From the NCBI RefSeq assembly GCF_001648775.1, contig NZ_LVEJ01000019.1:1-64000 (forward strand): 64,000 bases of DNA, given 5' to 3'. The position numbers and the translations under genes are program-made. The notes under the pieces are model-generated. The model did no database searches. It had not been told where the DNA came from and worked only from the letters and a program-made list of their open reading frames with translations. Positions 34,312 to 42,970 of the stretch are shown in pieces; positions within the stretch are counted from its first letter, which is position 1; the number at the start of each line of letters is the position of its first letter. This DNA is from Pseudomonas fluorescens (GTDB lineage Bacteria; Pseudomonadota; Gammaproteobacteria; Pseudomonadales; Pseudomonadaceae).

Positions 34312-34905
34312 CTAGCTCACCTTCTTGGCCAATTGGAAATCCATGTATTCGTAAGCGATCTGTTGCGCCTGCGCTGTGTCGAAAGCGTCTCCCGACAACG
34401 CGCCGCGCAACCACAAACCGTCAATCAACGCTGCCAGGCCACGCGCTGCGGTGCGCGCATCTTCGAGCGGCAACACACGGCGGAACTCGCAGCACAGGTT
34501 GGAATACAGGCGGTGATCGTTGATCCGCTGCAACCTGTGCAAAGACGGCTGGTGCATGCTGGTGGCCCAGAAGGCCAGCCAGGTTTTCATTGCCGGGCCA
34601 TTGACCTGGCTGGCGTCGAAGTTGCCTTCGATGATCACCTGCAGATGCGCCCGTGGGCTGTCATCTGCCAGCGCTTGGCGGCGCAGGGTGACGTTCTCGC
34701 TGAGGACGCTCATCAGATACCGCATCGTGGCGGCAATCAGGCCGTTCTTGTCCTGAAAGTAATGACTGATGATGCCATTCGAGACACCGGCCAAACGGGC
34801 GATCAGCGCAATGCTGGCGTCCCCCATTCCGACCTGATCGACCGCCTGCAATGTGGCTTCGATCAGTTGTTGGCGGCGGATGGGTTGCATACCGACCTTG
34901 GGCAT
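34312..34905 (-). CDS. betI: TetR-type repressor BetI
   Basis: BetI represses choline-uptake and oxidation genes and is released by choline. The 197-residue product opens with MPKVGMQPIRRQQLIEATLQAVDQVGMGDASIALIARLAGVSNGIISHYFQDKNGLIAATMRYLM, the BetI helix-turn-helix. The C-terminal ligand domain (WLAFWATSMHQPSLHRLQRINDHRLYSNLCCEFRRVLP) also matches the family. GGAG lies about 10 bases ahead of the ATG at 34905. It leads betI-betB-betA, divergent from betT, with a perfect 20-base palindrome between them. Confidence 0.96.
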   Translation of the reverse strand: MPKVGMQPIRRQQLIEATLQAVDQVGMGDASIALIARLAGVSNGIISHYFQDKNGLIAATMRYLMSVLSENVTLRRQALADDSPRAHLQVIIEGNFDASQVNGPAMKTWLAFWATSMHQPSLHRLQRINDHRLYSNLCCEFRRVLPLEDARTAARGLAALIDGLWLRGALSGDAFDTAQAQQIAYEYMDFQLAKKVS

Positions 34906-34975
34906 CTTGCACATCTCCTTAGGCCTTCCGAGCGGCGAATCACGCCTATCGGATTGACGGCCAGTCTATTTTGTT

Positions 34976-34995
34976 TTGATTGAACGTTCAATCAA
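34976..34995. promoter_or_regulatory. Predicted BetI operator
   Basis: TTGATTGAACGTTCAATCAA is a perfect 20-base palindrome 71 bases upstream of betI and 340 upstream of betT. Its ATTGAACGTTCAAT core fits TetR-type binding and the known BetI site pattern, so it probably controls both directions. Confidence 0.85.
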
Positions 34996-35037
34996 CAAAG
35001 AATAAGATCTGCGACAAATCGTCGCTGCCTACAGATT

Positions 35038-35220
35038 TTTCCTGCGTGTAAGTGGCGATAAAACCGACATTCGAAAAAGCTCGAAACCTGCGTGGGGCAT
35101 GGCGCGGTTCGCGATTCGATGGACGTGTTGAAAGGGCAAGACGCTCAGGGCCAGGTTTCGGATGAACGTCCGTCCACCTTCGGCCACGAAAGCGATTCGC
35201 AGCGCCATTTCGGCAGGTTC
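35038..35220. other. Long betI-betT intergenic segment with an unexplained minus-strand open frame
   Basis: The betI-betT gap is about 430 bases. On the minus strand, 35038-35220 reads in frame through ALRIAFVAEGGRTF, IRNLALSVLPFQHVH and RIANRAMPHAGFELF. It has no good start or ribosome site of its own. It may be a conserved intergenic element or a decayed gene. The betT promoter must lie in the same gap. Confidence 0.35.
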
Positions 35221-35334
35221 GGGCATTTTTCGGGGTGTCTTTATATCACCCGCCGGTCGGCTGCCAACTAACCGATTGGTCGGGTTCCGTGTTGCCTTGT
35301 GTTCTTCTCTCGCACTGCCTGGAGCATTTGTGCC

Positions 35335-37332
35335 ATGAGTTCTGCCTCGCTTATAAAGACCCCGCCCGAGAAGGTGACGGTCAACGGTTGGGTGTTTTAC
35401 ACCTCTACCGCGCTGATTCTGTTGTTGACCGCCATTCTGATTATCGCCCCGCAAGAGGCCGGCAGACTGTTGGGTATCGCTCAGGCCTGGTTGTCGCGCA
35501 GCTTCGGCTGGTACTACATGGTGGTGATCGCCGCCTACCTGGTATTCGTCGTCGGCCTGGCGTTTTCCTCGTACGGCAAACTCAAACTGGGCAGCAAGGA
35601 TGACACCCCGGATTTCAGTTACGGCGCCTGGGCGGGGATGCTGTTCTCGTCGGGTATCGGTATTTCGCTGCTGTACTTCGGCGCGTCCGAGCCGCTGGAT
35701 CACTACTTCAATCCGCCGGAAGGCGCATCGGCCAGCAACCTGGCTGCGCGTCAGGCAGTACAGCTGACTTTCCTGCACTGGGGCCTGCACGGCTGGGCGA
35801 TTTACGCACTGGTCGGTCTGGCCGTGGCGTACTTTGCTTACCGTCATAACCAGCCACTGGCACTGCGTTCGGCGTTGTATCCGCTGGTCGGCGAACGTTG
35901 GGTCAAGGGCGCGGCCGGTCACGCGGTGGACGGCTTCGGCATGTTCGTGACCCTGCTGGGTCTGGTGACGAACCTGGGGATCGGTTCGCTGCAAGTGTCT
36001 TCGGGCCTGGAAAACCTGTTCGGCATGGAACACAGCAACACTAACCTTTTGATCGTGATCATCGTGATGAGCACCGTGGCGACCATCGCTGCCGTGTCCG
36101 GCGTGGAAAACGGCATCCGTCGTCTGTCCAACCTGAACATCGTGCTGTTCAGCGGTCTGCTGATTTTCGTCTTGCTGTTCGGCCCGACCCTGCACCTGCT
36201 CAATGGCTTCGTGCAGAACATCGGCGATTACCTCAACGGTATCGTGCTGAAAACCTTCGACCTTTATGTGTACGAGGGCGACAACGCCAAGTCCGAGCGC
36301 TGGATGGGCCTGTGGACCCTGTTCTACTGGGCGTGGTGGATTTCCTGGGCGCCATTCGTCGGCATGTTCATCGCGCGTATTTCCCGTGGTCGTACCGTGC
36401 GTGAACTGGTGGCTGGCGTGCTGCTGATTCCACTGGGCTTTACCTTGGCCTGGCTGTCGATCTTCGGTAACTCGGCGCTGGACCTGGTGATGAACCATGG
36501 GGCGGTGGAGCTCGGCAAAACGGCGCTGGAACAGCCGTCGATGGCGATCTATCAATTGCTTGAGCACTACCCGGCGTCGAAAGTCGTCATCGGTGTGTCG
36601 ATCTTTGTCGGCTTCGTGCTGTTCCTGACCCCGGCCGACTCCGGCGCGGTGATGATGGCGAATCTGTCCTGCAAGGGCGGCAACGTCGACGAAGATGCGC
36701 CGCACTGGCTGCGGATCTTCTGGTCGGTGGTGATCACGCTGGTGACCATCGGTCTGCTGTTCGCCGGTAACTTTGAAGCCATGCAAACCATGGTGGTACT
36801 GGCCGGTCTGCCGTTCTCGGTGGTGCTGGTGTTCTTCATGTTCGGCCTGCACAAGGCGATGCGCCAGGACGTGCAGATCGAACAAGAGCAGGCGCAACTG
36901 GCCGAGCGCGGTCGTCGTGGTTTCAGCGAGCGTCTGACGCAACTGGACCTGCAACCGAGCCAATCGGTAGTGCAGCGCTTTATGGACAAGCAGGTCAGCC
37001 CGGCGCTGGAAGATGCCACCGCGCAAATGCGTGCGCAGGGTCTGGAAGTGCAGACGCTGTTGGGTAAATCCAAGCGCTGCATGGGCGTGCGCGTCGAGAT
37101 GGAAGAGGGCAACCCTTTCGTCTACGAAGTCAGCCTGGACGGCTATCTGGCGACCCCGACCGAATCGGCTCAATCCGATGAAGCGCGCCAGCGTTACTAC
37201 CGCGCTGAAGTGTATTTGCACAACGGCAGCCAGGATTACGACCTGATGGGCTTCACGCAGGATCAGATCACGCGCGATGTGCTCGATCAGTTTGAAAGCC
37301 ATCGGCAGCTCCTTGGCCGGGTGTACAGCTAA
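35335..37332 (+). CDS. betT: BCCT-family choline transporter BetT
   Basis: BetT imports choline with H+ or Na+ in the inner membrane. The 665-residue product has twelve hydrophobic helices (residues about 20-500) with the BCCT signature FYWAWWISWAPFVGMFIARISRGRTVRE and the betaine/choline pocket Trp cluster. A long cytoplasmic C-terminal domain (about 500-665) is typical of BetT and senses osmolarity in some members. I start at ATG 35335; an upstream ATG at 35299 would add 12 residues outside the family pattern. It is divergent from betI, as in other pseudomonads. Confidence 0.95.
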   Translation: MSSASLIKTPPEKVTVNGWVFYTSTALILLLTAILIIAPQEAGRLLGIAQAWLSRSFGWYYMVVIAAYLVFVVGLAFSSYGKLKLGSKDDTPDFSYGAWAGMLFSSGIGISLLYFGASEPLDHYFNPPEGASASNLAARQAVQLTFLHWGLHGWAIYALVGLAVAYFAYRHNQPLALRSALYPLVGERWVKGAAGHAVDGFGMFVTLLGLVTNLGIGSLQVSSGLENLFGMEHSNTNLLIVIIVMSTVATIAAVSGVENGIRRLSNLNIVLFSGLLIFVLLFGPTLHLLNGFVQNIGDYLNGIVLKTFDLYVYEGDNAKSERWMGLWTLFYWAWWISWAPFVGMFIARISRGRTVRELVAGVLLIPLGFTLAWLSIFGNSALDLVMNHGAVELGKTALEQPSMAIYQLLEHYPASKVVIGVSIFVGFVLFLTPADSGAVMMANLSCKGGNVDEDAPHWLRIFWSVVITLVTIGLLFAGNFEAMQTMVVLAGLPFSVVLVFFMFGLHKAMRQDVQIEQEQAQLAERGRRGFSERLTQLDLQPSQSVVQRFMDKQVSPALEDATAQMRAQGLEVQTLLGKSKRCMGVRVEMEEGNPFVYEVSLDGYLATPTESAQSDEARQRYYRAEVYLHNGSQDYDLMGFTQDQITRDVLDQFESHRQLLGRVYS

Positions 37333-37344
37333 AGTCAAAAGCTT

Positions 37345-37515
37345 GCCCTCACCCCAGCCCTCTCCCCAAGGGAGAGGGAGAAAGGGAGCAGATCGGGGGC
37401 TTTTCAATACCTGAGTTCGACTCGATTTCTCAGGTCGATGTAGCTTGAAAATACAACTCGGTCAGTCCCCTCTCCCTCTGGGAGAGGGCTAGGCGGGCGG
37501 CGTTCCGATGAGGGG
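37345..37515. repeat. MITE-like element with CCCTCTCCC termini
   Basis: It begins GCCCTCACCCCAGCCCTCTC and ends GGGAGAGGGCTAGGCGGG..GATGAGG, with terminal inverted arms. It lies just after betT. Related copies occur at 46517 and 62042, and half copies at 48754 and 55237. Confidence 0.7.
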
Positions 37516-37532
37516 CTTTTCCCTGACCCAAT

Positions 37533-37566
37533 AAAAAAGGGATCGCTCACCGCGATCCCTTTTTTT
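37533..37566. terminator. Bidirectional terminator between betT and cbcV
   Basis: AAAAAA, GGGATCGC, loop TCACC, GCGATCCC, TTTTTTT. It is symmetrical, serving two convergent genes. Confidence 0.93.
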
Positions 37567-37574
37567 ATCCCGCC

Positions 37575-38753
37575 TTAACCGAGGTTCTTGCCCAACAGCG
37601 CGTGATACAACTCGCTGTCACCCAAGATCCCCACCACATGATTGTCATCGTGCAGCACCAGCTTGTTGCCGGTCTGATAACGAATCTGCAACGCATCACG
37701 CATGCCGATATTCGAATCCACCAGCGTCGGCTTGCGCTCCAGCCCCTCAACCGCTTGCCCCGGTGCCCAGTTCTGCAGGTTCAACACTGAACCATTCTGC
37801 CGCGCACCCTTGATGGTGTTGCCTTCAGCCAGGTCCAGCCACGAGTCGCCGCCCGGATCGAGACACACCGAACCGTTGATACGTTTGCACTTGTCCAGTG
37901 TGCGCATCAGGCTGCGACCGCAGAGCACATTGAGCGGATTGGTGTGCGCGACGAAGGTGCGCACATAATCATCCGCCGGGTTCAGCACGATCTCTTCCGG
38001 CACGCTGTACTGGATGATCCGGCCGTCCTTCATGATCGCGATGCGGCTACCGAGTTTCAGCGCCTCGTCGAGGTCGTGACTCACGAACACAATGGTCTTG
38101 TTCAGCTTGCGTTGCAGTTCCAGCAGTTCATCCTGCAAGCCCTGACGAATCAGCGGGTCGAGCGCCGAGAACGGTTCGTCCATCAGCAGTATGTCGGCGT
38201 CCATCGCCAGTGCCCGCGCCAGACCGACACGCTGCTGCATGCCGCCGGAGAGTTCGTCAGGCTTCTTGTTGCGCCATTGGGTCAGGCCAACCAGTTCGAG
38301 TTTTTCGTCGACGAGCTTCTTGCGTTCCTTCTCCGGGCGACCCTGCATTTCCAGACCGAAACTGATGTTCTCGCGCACCGTCAGCCAAGGCATCAGGGCG
38401 AACTTCTGGAACACCATGGCGATGCGCTTGGTGCGCATCATTTTCAGCTCGGCCGGGGTGCAGGAGGCGATGTCGATCTGGCGGTTTTCATGCTCGACGA
38501 ACAGCTTGCCGCGACTCACGGTGTTGAGGCCGTTGATGCAGCGCAGCAGGCTCGACTTGCCGGAACCCGACAGGCCCATCAGCACGCAGATCTCGCCTTT
38601 GTTGATGTCCAGCGTGGCTTTTTCCACGCCGACAATCTGTCCGGTCTTCTTCAGGATTTCGTTGCGGGTCATGCCCTGATCCAGCAGCTTGAGCGCCTCG
38701 CGTGGATCCTTGGAGAAGATTACGTCGACGTCTTCGAAGCGAATTATGCTCAT
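37575..38753 (-). CDS. cbcV: Quaternary-amine ABC transporter ATPase
   Basis: CbcV powers uptake of choline, betaine and carnitine with CbcW. The 392-residue ATPase has Walker A MGLSGSGKSS at 59-68, signature LSGGMQQRVGLARAL, Walker B ILLMDEPFSALDP, and the switch His in VFVSHDLDEAL. A C-terminal roughly 110-residue extension resembles the CBS-like regulatory region of glycine betaine ATPases (GIRDAL-like SNIGMRDALQIRYQTGNKLVLHDDNHVVGILGD). Its start overlaps the cbcW stop-proximal region by four bases (ATGA), so cbcX-cbcW-cbcV are one operon. Confidence 0.94.
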   Translation of the reverse strand: MSIIRFEDVDVIFSKDPREALKLLDQGMTRNEILKKTGQIVGVEKATLDINKGEICVLMGLSGSGKSSLLRCINGLNTVSRGKLFVEHENRQIDIASCTPAELKMMRTKRIAMVFQKFALMPWLTVRENISFGLEMQGRPEKERKKLVDEKLELVGLTQWRNKKPDELSGGMQQRVGLARALAMDADILLMDEPFSALDPLIRQGLQDELLELQRKLNKTIVFVSHDLDEALKLGSRIAIMKDGRIIQYSVPEEIVLNPADDYVRTFVAHTNPLNVLCGRSLMRTLDKCKRINGSVCLDPGGDSWLDLAEGNTIKGARQNGSVLNLQNWAPGQAVEGLERKPTLVDSNIGMRDALQIRYQTGNKLVLHDDNHVVGILGDSELYHALLGKNLG

Positions 38754-39595
38754 GCGTCACCCCCTACTTTGGCGTCGGGTTGTTTGCAGATACGGTCGAG
38801 CATGATCGCCAGCAGTACGATCGCCAGGCCCGCTTCGAAGCCCAGGGCGATATCAGCAGTGTTCAGTGCGTTGACCACCGGTTTGCCGAGTCCGTCGGCG
38901 CCTACCAGTGCCGCGATCACCACCATCGACAACGACAGCATGATGCACTGGGTGATGCCGGCAGCGATGCTCGGCATGGCGTGAGGCAGTTCGATCCGTG
39001 AGAGCAATTGGCGACGCGAGCAGCCGAAGGCCTTGCCGGCGTCCATCAGTTCTTGCGGGACATCGCGGATGCCCAGGTAGGTCAGGCGGATCGGCGCAGC
39101 GATGGCGAACACCACCGTGGAGATCAGGCCCGGCACCACACCCAGCCCGAAGAGGGTCAGGGTAGGAATGAGGTAAACGAAGGTCGGTACGGTCTGCATC
39201 AGATCGAGTACCGGACGCATTAAAGTGTAGAACATCGGTTTGTGCGCGGCGACGATGCCCAACGGCACGCCGATGACCACGCAGACCAGGGTCGCGAACA
39301 TGACCTGGGCGAGGGTTTCCATGGTTTCCTGCCAGTACCCCAGATTGAGGATCAGCAGAAAGGAAGCGATAACGAAAACGGTCAATCCCCATTTGCGCTG
39401 GATGAAATGCGCGAGCAGGGCGATGAGGCCGATCAAGACAAAAGGGTTGAACCAGGTCAGCGCAAACGTCACGCCGTGGATCATCGTTTCCAGGGTCACG
39501 GCGATTGCGTCGAACGTGCTGGCGCCGTGTTGCGTCAACCATTCAACGAAGCCCGCGATGTACTGGCCTAGAGGTATTTTCTGATCAATCAGCAT
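38750..39595 (-). CDS. cbcW: Quaternary-amine ABC transporter permease
   Basis: The 281-residue inner-membrane permease has about six helices and the ATPase-contact EAA-like loop IRDVPQELMDAGKAFGCSRRQLLSRIELPHAMPSIAAGITQ. I chose ATG 39595 (MLIDQKIPLGQY) because family members begin with this pattern. An upstream in-frame start would extend into the gap after cbcX. The gene overlaps cbcV by four bases and follows cbcX by about 65 bases. With CbcV it forms the core of the transporter, fed by CbcX and probably by CaiX. Confidence 0.92.
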   Translation of the reverse strand: MLIDQKIPLGQYIAGFVEWLTQHGASTFDAIAVTLETMIHGVTFALTWFNPFVLIGLIALLAHFIQRKWGLTVFVIASFLLILNLGYWQETMETLAQVMFATLVCVVIGVPLGIVAAHKPMFYTLMRPVLDLMQTVPTFVYLIPTLTLFGLGVVPGLISTVVFAIAAPIRLTYLGIRDVPQELMDAGKAFGCSRRQLLSRIELPHAMPSIAAGITQCIMLSLSMVVIAALVGADGLGKPVVNALNTADIALGFEAGLAIVLLAIMLDRICKQPDAKVGGDA

Positions 39596-39661
39596 GGTAG
39601 TGAACGTCCGCATGCAAGGAAATAAACAGCCCGGACGGCCGCAGCCGTCCGGCATAAGCGA

Positions 39662-40606
39662 TTACTGAAGCTTGGCTTTCACGGCCTCCAGGCCAGGTTT
39701 ACCGTCAATGGTGGTCACGCCAGCGAGCCAGGTATCGAGCACTTGTGGATTCTTTTTCAGCCAGGCCTTGGCGGCCGCGTCAGGCTTCATCTTGTCGTCG
39801 AGGATGTTGCCCATCAGTTCGCTTTCCATGTCGACGGTGAACTCCAGGTTCTTCAGCAACTGACCGACGTTGCTGCACTCCGCGGCGTAACCCTTGCGGG
39901 TGTTGGTCGCCACGGTTGCAGCACCGAAATCGGGGCCGAAGAAATCATCGCCGCCGGTCAGGTATTGAATCTTGAAGCGCTTGTTCATCGGGTGCGGCGC
40001 CCAGCCGAGGAAGACCACGGCGGTGTCGCGTTTCTGCGCGCGATCAACCTGCGAGAGCATGCCCGCTTCCGAGGATTCGACGACTTTGAAACCGGCGGTC
40101 TTCAGGCCGAAGGCGTCCTTGTCGATCATGCTCTGAATCAGCCGGTTACCGTCGTTGCCAGGCTCGATCCCGTAGATCTTGCCGTCGAGCTCTTTCTTGA
40201 ATTTGGCGATGTCGGCGAAGTCATGCAGACCTTTGTCATACAAGGCTTGCGGCACGGCGAGGGTGTATTTGGCGCCCTTGAGGTTGGTGCGCACGGTTTC
40301 CACGGTGCCGGCGTCGCGGTAGGCCTTGATGTCGTTTTCCATGGTCGGCATCCAGTTGCCGAGGAACACGTCCATGTTCTTGCCGTCGGCCAGCGACTTG
40401 TAGGTCACGGGCACGGAGATCATGGTGGTCTTGGTCTTGTAACCGAGGGCGTTGAGCACGACGGAGGTGGTGGCGGTGGTCGCGGTGATGTCGGTCCAGC
40501 CGACATCGGAGAAGTTAACGGTACTGCACTGCGCCGGTTCTGCAGCTTGCGCCAGTAACGGCAGACTCAGCATGGCGGCCAACAACAACGACGGGGAACC
40601 TTTCAT
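39662..40606 (-). CDS. cbcX: Choline-specific periplasmic binding protein
   Basis: The 314-residue product has a signal peptide (cleavage near AQA, residue 22) and an OpuAC/ChoX-type binding fold: VGWTDITATTATTSVVLNALGYKTKTTM, FLGNWMPTMENDI, and the ligand-box sequence VVFLGWAPHPMN. In P. aeruginosa the CbcX counterpart binds choline. A similar protein, CaiX, lies at 48.8-49.7 kb. It begins cbcXWV, with a divergent sdaB about 440 bases away and an AraC-type operator candidate between them. Confidence 0.92.
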   Translation of the reverse strand: MKGSPSLLLAAMLSLPLLAQAAEPAQCSTVNFSDVGWTDITATTATTSVVLNALGYKTKTTMISVPVTYKSLADGKNMDVFLGNWMPTMENDIKAYRDAGTVETVRTNLKGAKYTLAVPQALYDKGLHDFADIAKFKKELDGKIYGIEPGNDGNRLIQSMIDKDAFGLKTAGFKVVESSEAGMLSQVDRAQKRDTAVVFLGWAPHPMNKRFKIQYLTGGDDFFGPDFGAATVATNTRKGYAAECSNVGQLLKNLEFTVDMESELMGNILDDKMKPDAAAKAWLKKNPQVLDTWLAGVTTIDGKPGLEAVKAKLQ

Positions 40607-40765
40607 GGATGGACTCCTTGGTGTTTTTTTTGGCAGTGTTCCGACTGTGGACCACCGCACTTATAGGTTGCGGTTGGATGGCGTTCTGGAGACAGCTCTA
40701 CCACGGCGCCTTGCAATCGAGTCACAACGATCATGTACCAGTGAAAATCTGACGCCTACAGGGGG

Positions 40766-40807
40766 GGTCGTATCCAGTACAGGGATGGTCGTATCTAGTG
40801 TCGGTGA
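40766..40807. promoter_or_regulatory. 21-bp-spaced direct repeat, candidate GbdR site
   Basis: GGTCGTATCCAGT at 40766 and GGTCGTATCTAGT at 40787 are direct repeats spaced 21 bases apart, two DNA turns, as expected for AraC-type dimers. They lie 160 bases from cbcX and about 260 from sdaB. Assignment to GbdR is inferred. Confidence 0.5.
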
Positions 40808-41043
40808 CGTCGTTTACAGCTTTTTTCAGCCCCCGATGGCCATCTGAACCGCAAAAAAACGGCGAAAAACCGGGGCGAAAACGGCGCGGCGCTGGTGGAC
40901 ATGAGTGCGTCGGTGTCAGACGCCGTGCGCTCCGACAAAAGCCTGATGATGCGGGCATTCCGGCGGATCGCAGCTTGAGCGTAGCAGCTCCGCCAGCGGG
41001 CGCTTTTGCGTCCCGGACCGGCACCCTCAGGAGCTCTGCAGCA

Positions 41044-42420
41044 ATGGCTATCAGCGTTTTCGACCTGTTCAAAATCGGCATCGGCCCGTCCAGTTCCCAC
41101 ACCGTCGGGCCGATGCGCGCGGCGGCGTTGTTCGTCGAGTCGTTAAGGAGCCAGCATCAACTGGAACAGGTGCGGCGAATCGAGGTGCAACTGTTCGGTT
41201 CGTTGTCGGCGACCGGTATCGGTCACGGCAGCGACAACGCGGTGATCATGGGTTTGATGGGCGAATGGCCGGACGCAATCGACCCGGCGCAGATCGGCCC
41301 GCGGATTCAGGCGCTGCGCGAAACTCATACCCTTCTATTGGATGGTCGTTTGTCGGTGCCGTTTGTCTGGGCGCGGGACATGCGTCTGATCGACGAGAAC
41401 CTGCCGTTCCACCCCAATGCCATGACGATTGTGGCCGAGGGCGATCACGGCGAACTGCATCGCGACACCTACTATTCGGTCGGTGGGGGCTTCGTCGTGG
41501 ATGAGGCGCAGGCGTCCAGTGGCGTGGTCGATCTGGATCGCACTGAACTGCCTTACGACTTTTCCAGCGCGGTTGAATTGCTGGAGCTTTGTAAAAAGAA
41601 CAACCTGCGGGTCGCCGAACTGATGCTGGCCAACGAAAAGGTCTGGCGCAGTGAAGAAGAGATCCGTGCCGGCCTTATGAAACTGTGGCGGGCGATGCAG
41701 GATTGCGTCGAGCAGGGGCTGAAACACGAGGGCATCCTGCCCGGCGGTTTGAATGTGCGGCGGCGTGCGGCGAAGTTGCATCGCAGTCTTCAGGAATTGG
41801 GTAAGCCCAATGTGATTGGCTCGACGCTTAGCGCGATGGAGTGGGTCAACCTGTTTGCGCTGGCGGTGAATGAAGAGAACGCGGCGGGCGGGCGCATGGT
41901 GACGGCGCCGACCAATGGTGCGGCGGGGATCATTCCGGCGGTGCTGCATTACTTTATGAAGTTCAGCGAGGCGGTGACTGACGCCAACGTGGTCGACTAC
42001 TTCCTCGGTGCGGCGGCGGTGGGGATTCTGTGCAAGAAGAATGCTTCTATCTCGGGCGCTGAGGTTGGCTGTCAGGGTGAAGTCGGCTCGGCGTGCGCGA
42101 TGGCGGCGGCGGGGCTGGCAGAGATTCTTGGCGCTACGCCGGAGCAGTTGTGCAACGCGGCGGAAATTGGCCTGGAGCATAACCTTGGGCTGACTTGCGA
42201 TCCGGTCGGTGGCCTGGTGCAAGTGCCGTGCATCGAGCGCAACGCGATTGCGGCGGTGAAGGCGATAAACGCGGCGCAGATGGCGCTGCGTGGTGATGGT
42301 CAGCACTTTATTTCGCTGGACCGGGTGATTCGCACCATGCGCGATACCGGTGCCGACATGCATGACAAATATAAAGAGACTTCGCGCGGTGGCTTGGCGG
42401 TCAGCGCGGTTGAGTGCTGA
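41044..42420 (+). CDS. sdaB: L-serine dehydratase (iron-sulfur type)
   Basis: SdaB deaminates L-serine to pyruvate and ammonia. It disposes of serine made from glycine after betaine is demethylated. The 458-residue single-chain enzyme has the N-terminal motif FKIGIGPSSSHTVGPMRAA and, in the C-terminal half, the Fe-S and substrate residues in GILCKKNASISGAEVGCQGEVGSACAMA and EHNLGLTCDPVGGLVQVPCIERN. I start at ATG 41044, where the family pattern MAISVFDLFKIG begins. The open frame extends further upstream, but that part has no ribosome site. The chosen ATG is preceded by AGGAG. It is the gene before gbdR, as in P. aeruginosa. Confidence 0.95.
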   Translation: MAISVFDLFKIGIGPSSSHTVGPMRAAALFVESLRSQHQLEQVRRIEVQLFGSLSATGIGHGSDNAVIMGLMGEWPDAIDPAQIGPRIQALRETHTLLLDGRLSVPFVWARDMRLIDENLPFHPNAMTIVAEGDHGELHRDTYYSVGGGFVVDEAQASSGVVDLDRTELPYDFSSAVELLELCKKNNLRVAELMLANEKVWRSEEEIRAGLMKLWRAMQDCVEQGLKHEGILPGGLNVRRRAAKLHRSLQELGKPNVIGSTLSAMEWVNLFALAVNEENAAGGRMVTAPTNGAAGIIPAVLHYFMKFSEAVTDANVVDYFLGAAAVGILCKKNASISGAEVGCQGEVGSACAMAAAGLAEILGATPEQLCNAAEIGLEHNLGLTCDPVGGLVQVPCIERNAIAAVKAINAAQMALRGDGQHFISLDRVIRTMRDTGADMHDKYKETSRGGLAVSAVEC

Positions 42421-42442
42421 ATCAGTGACACCGAGGTGAATT

Positions 42443-42535
42443 CTTCGCGAGCAGGCTCGCTCCCACATTGGAACCTGGCGTTCACCAATTTTGTGTTCGC
42501 TGGAGATCTACTGTGGGAGCGAGCCTGCTCGCGAA
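42443..42535. repeat. REPIN (C-type arms)
   Basis: Convergent pair with a longer spacer of about 44 bases, directly after sdaB. Confidence 0.9.
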
Positions 42536-42970
42536 GGGGCCAGACCAGTCAAAACTGCTCACCAAGTGAACACGGACAATAAATCACGCCACCTTTTAGC
42601 GCGTCGCAAACAGATAAGAGTCTTTCCCAGCTGTTACATGCATTCAGCACCCGCTACCGTCCGTCACCCGTGCCTGCGGTGACACTCCCCACAAACTGCG
42701 CGCAGGCCAGTTCCCACAAGTGCTACCGATTTGCTCACAGACGTCGGGGCAGGGCTTTCACCGTCGCTGATGGCACTTCGAAATACCTTTCGTCGGACGG
42801 CTCGGATAGACACGTCGCGACGTCGTTTTCAGGAGTTATTGAACGGCCATCCAATTTTAGGCATGGCAATTGCTCTGTCATAACAAAGCCCGTCTCCCAC
42901 GCGAGAACGCTGGCAATAACAAGAGCCTCCGCCTGAGGCCATCACCCGCTTTGTGTGAGGAGATACCGCG
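42536..42970. other. gbdR upstream region, no gene seen
   Basis: This is 435 bases between the REPIN and gbdR. It holds the gbdR promoter and leader; GAGGAG precedes the gbdR ATG. I saw no convincing operator, small open frame or terminator. Confidence 0.45.

Noticed and set aside
35029..37407. 792-codon minus-strand open frame opposite betT
   Set aside because: Antisense shadow of betT, His/Gln-rich without domains. Only the part outside betT (35038-35220) was kept as a separate observation.
40798..41043. Upstream extension of sdaB by 82 codons
   Set aside because: The extra sequence is Arg/Pro rich, lacks homology to the family N-terminus and would cover the regulatory region; AGGAG precedes the internal ATG.
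42761..42890. Sigma-54 promoter before gbdR (TGGCAC at about 42772, TGGCA..TTGCT at about 42865)
   Set aside because: Neither has the GG and GC doublets at the required 10-base spacing.
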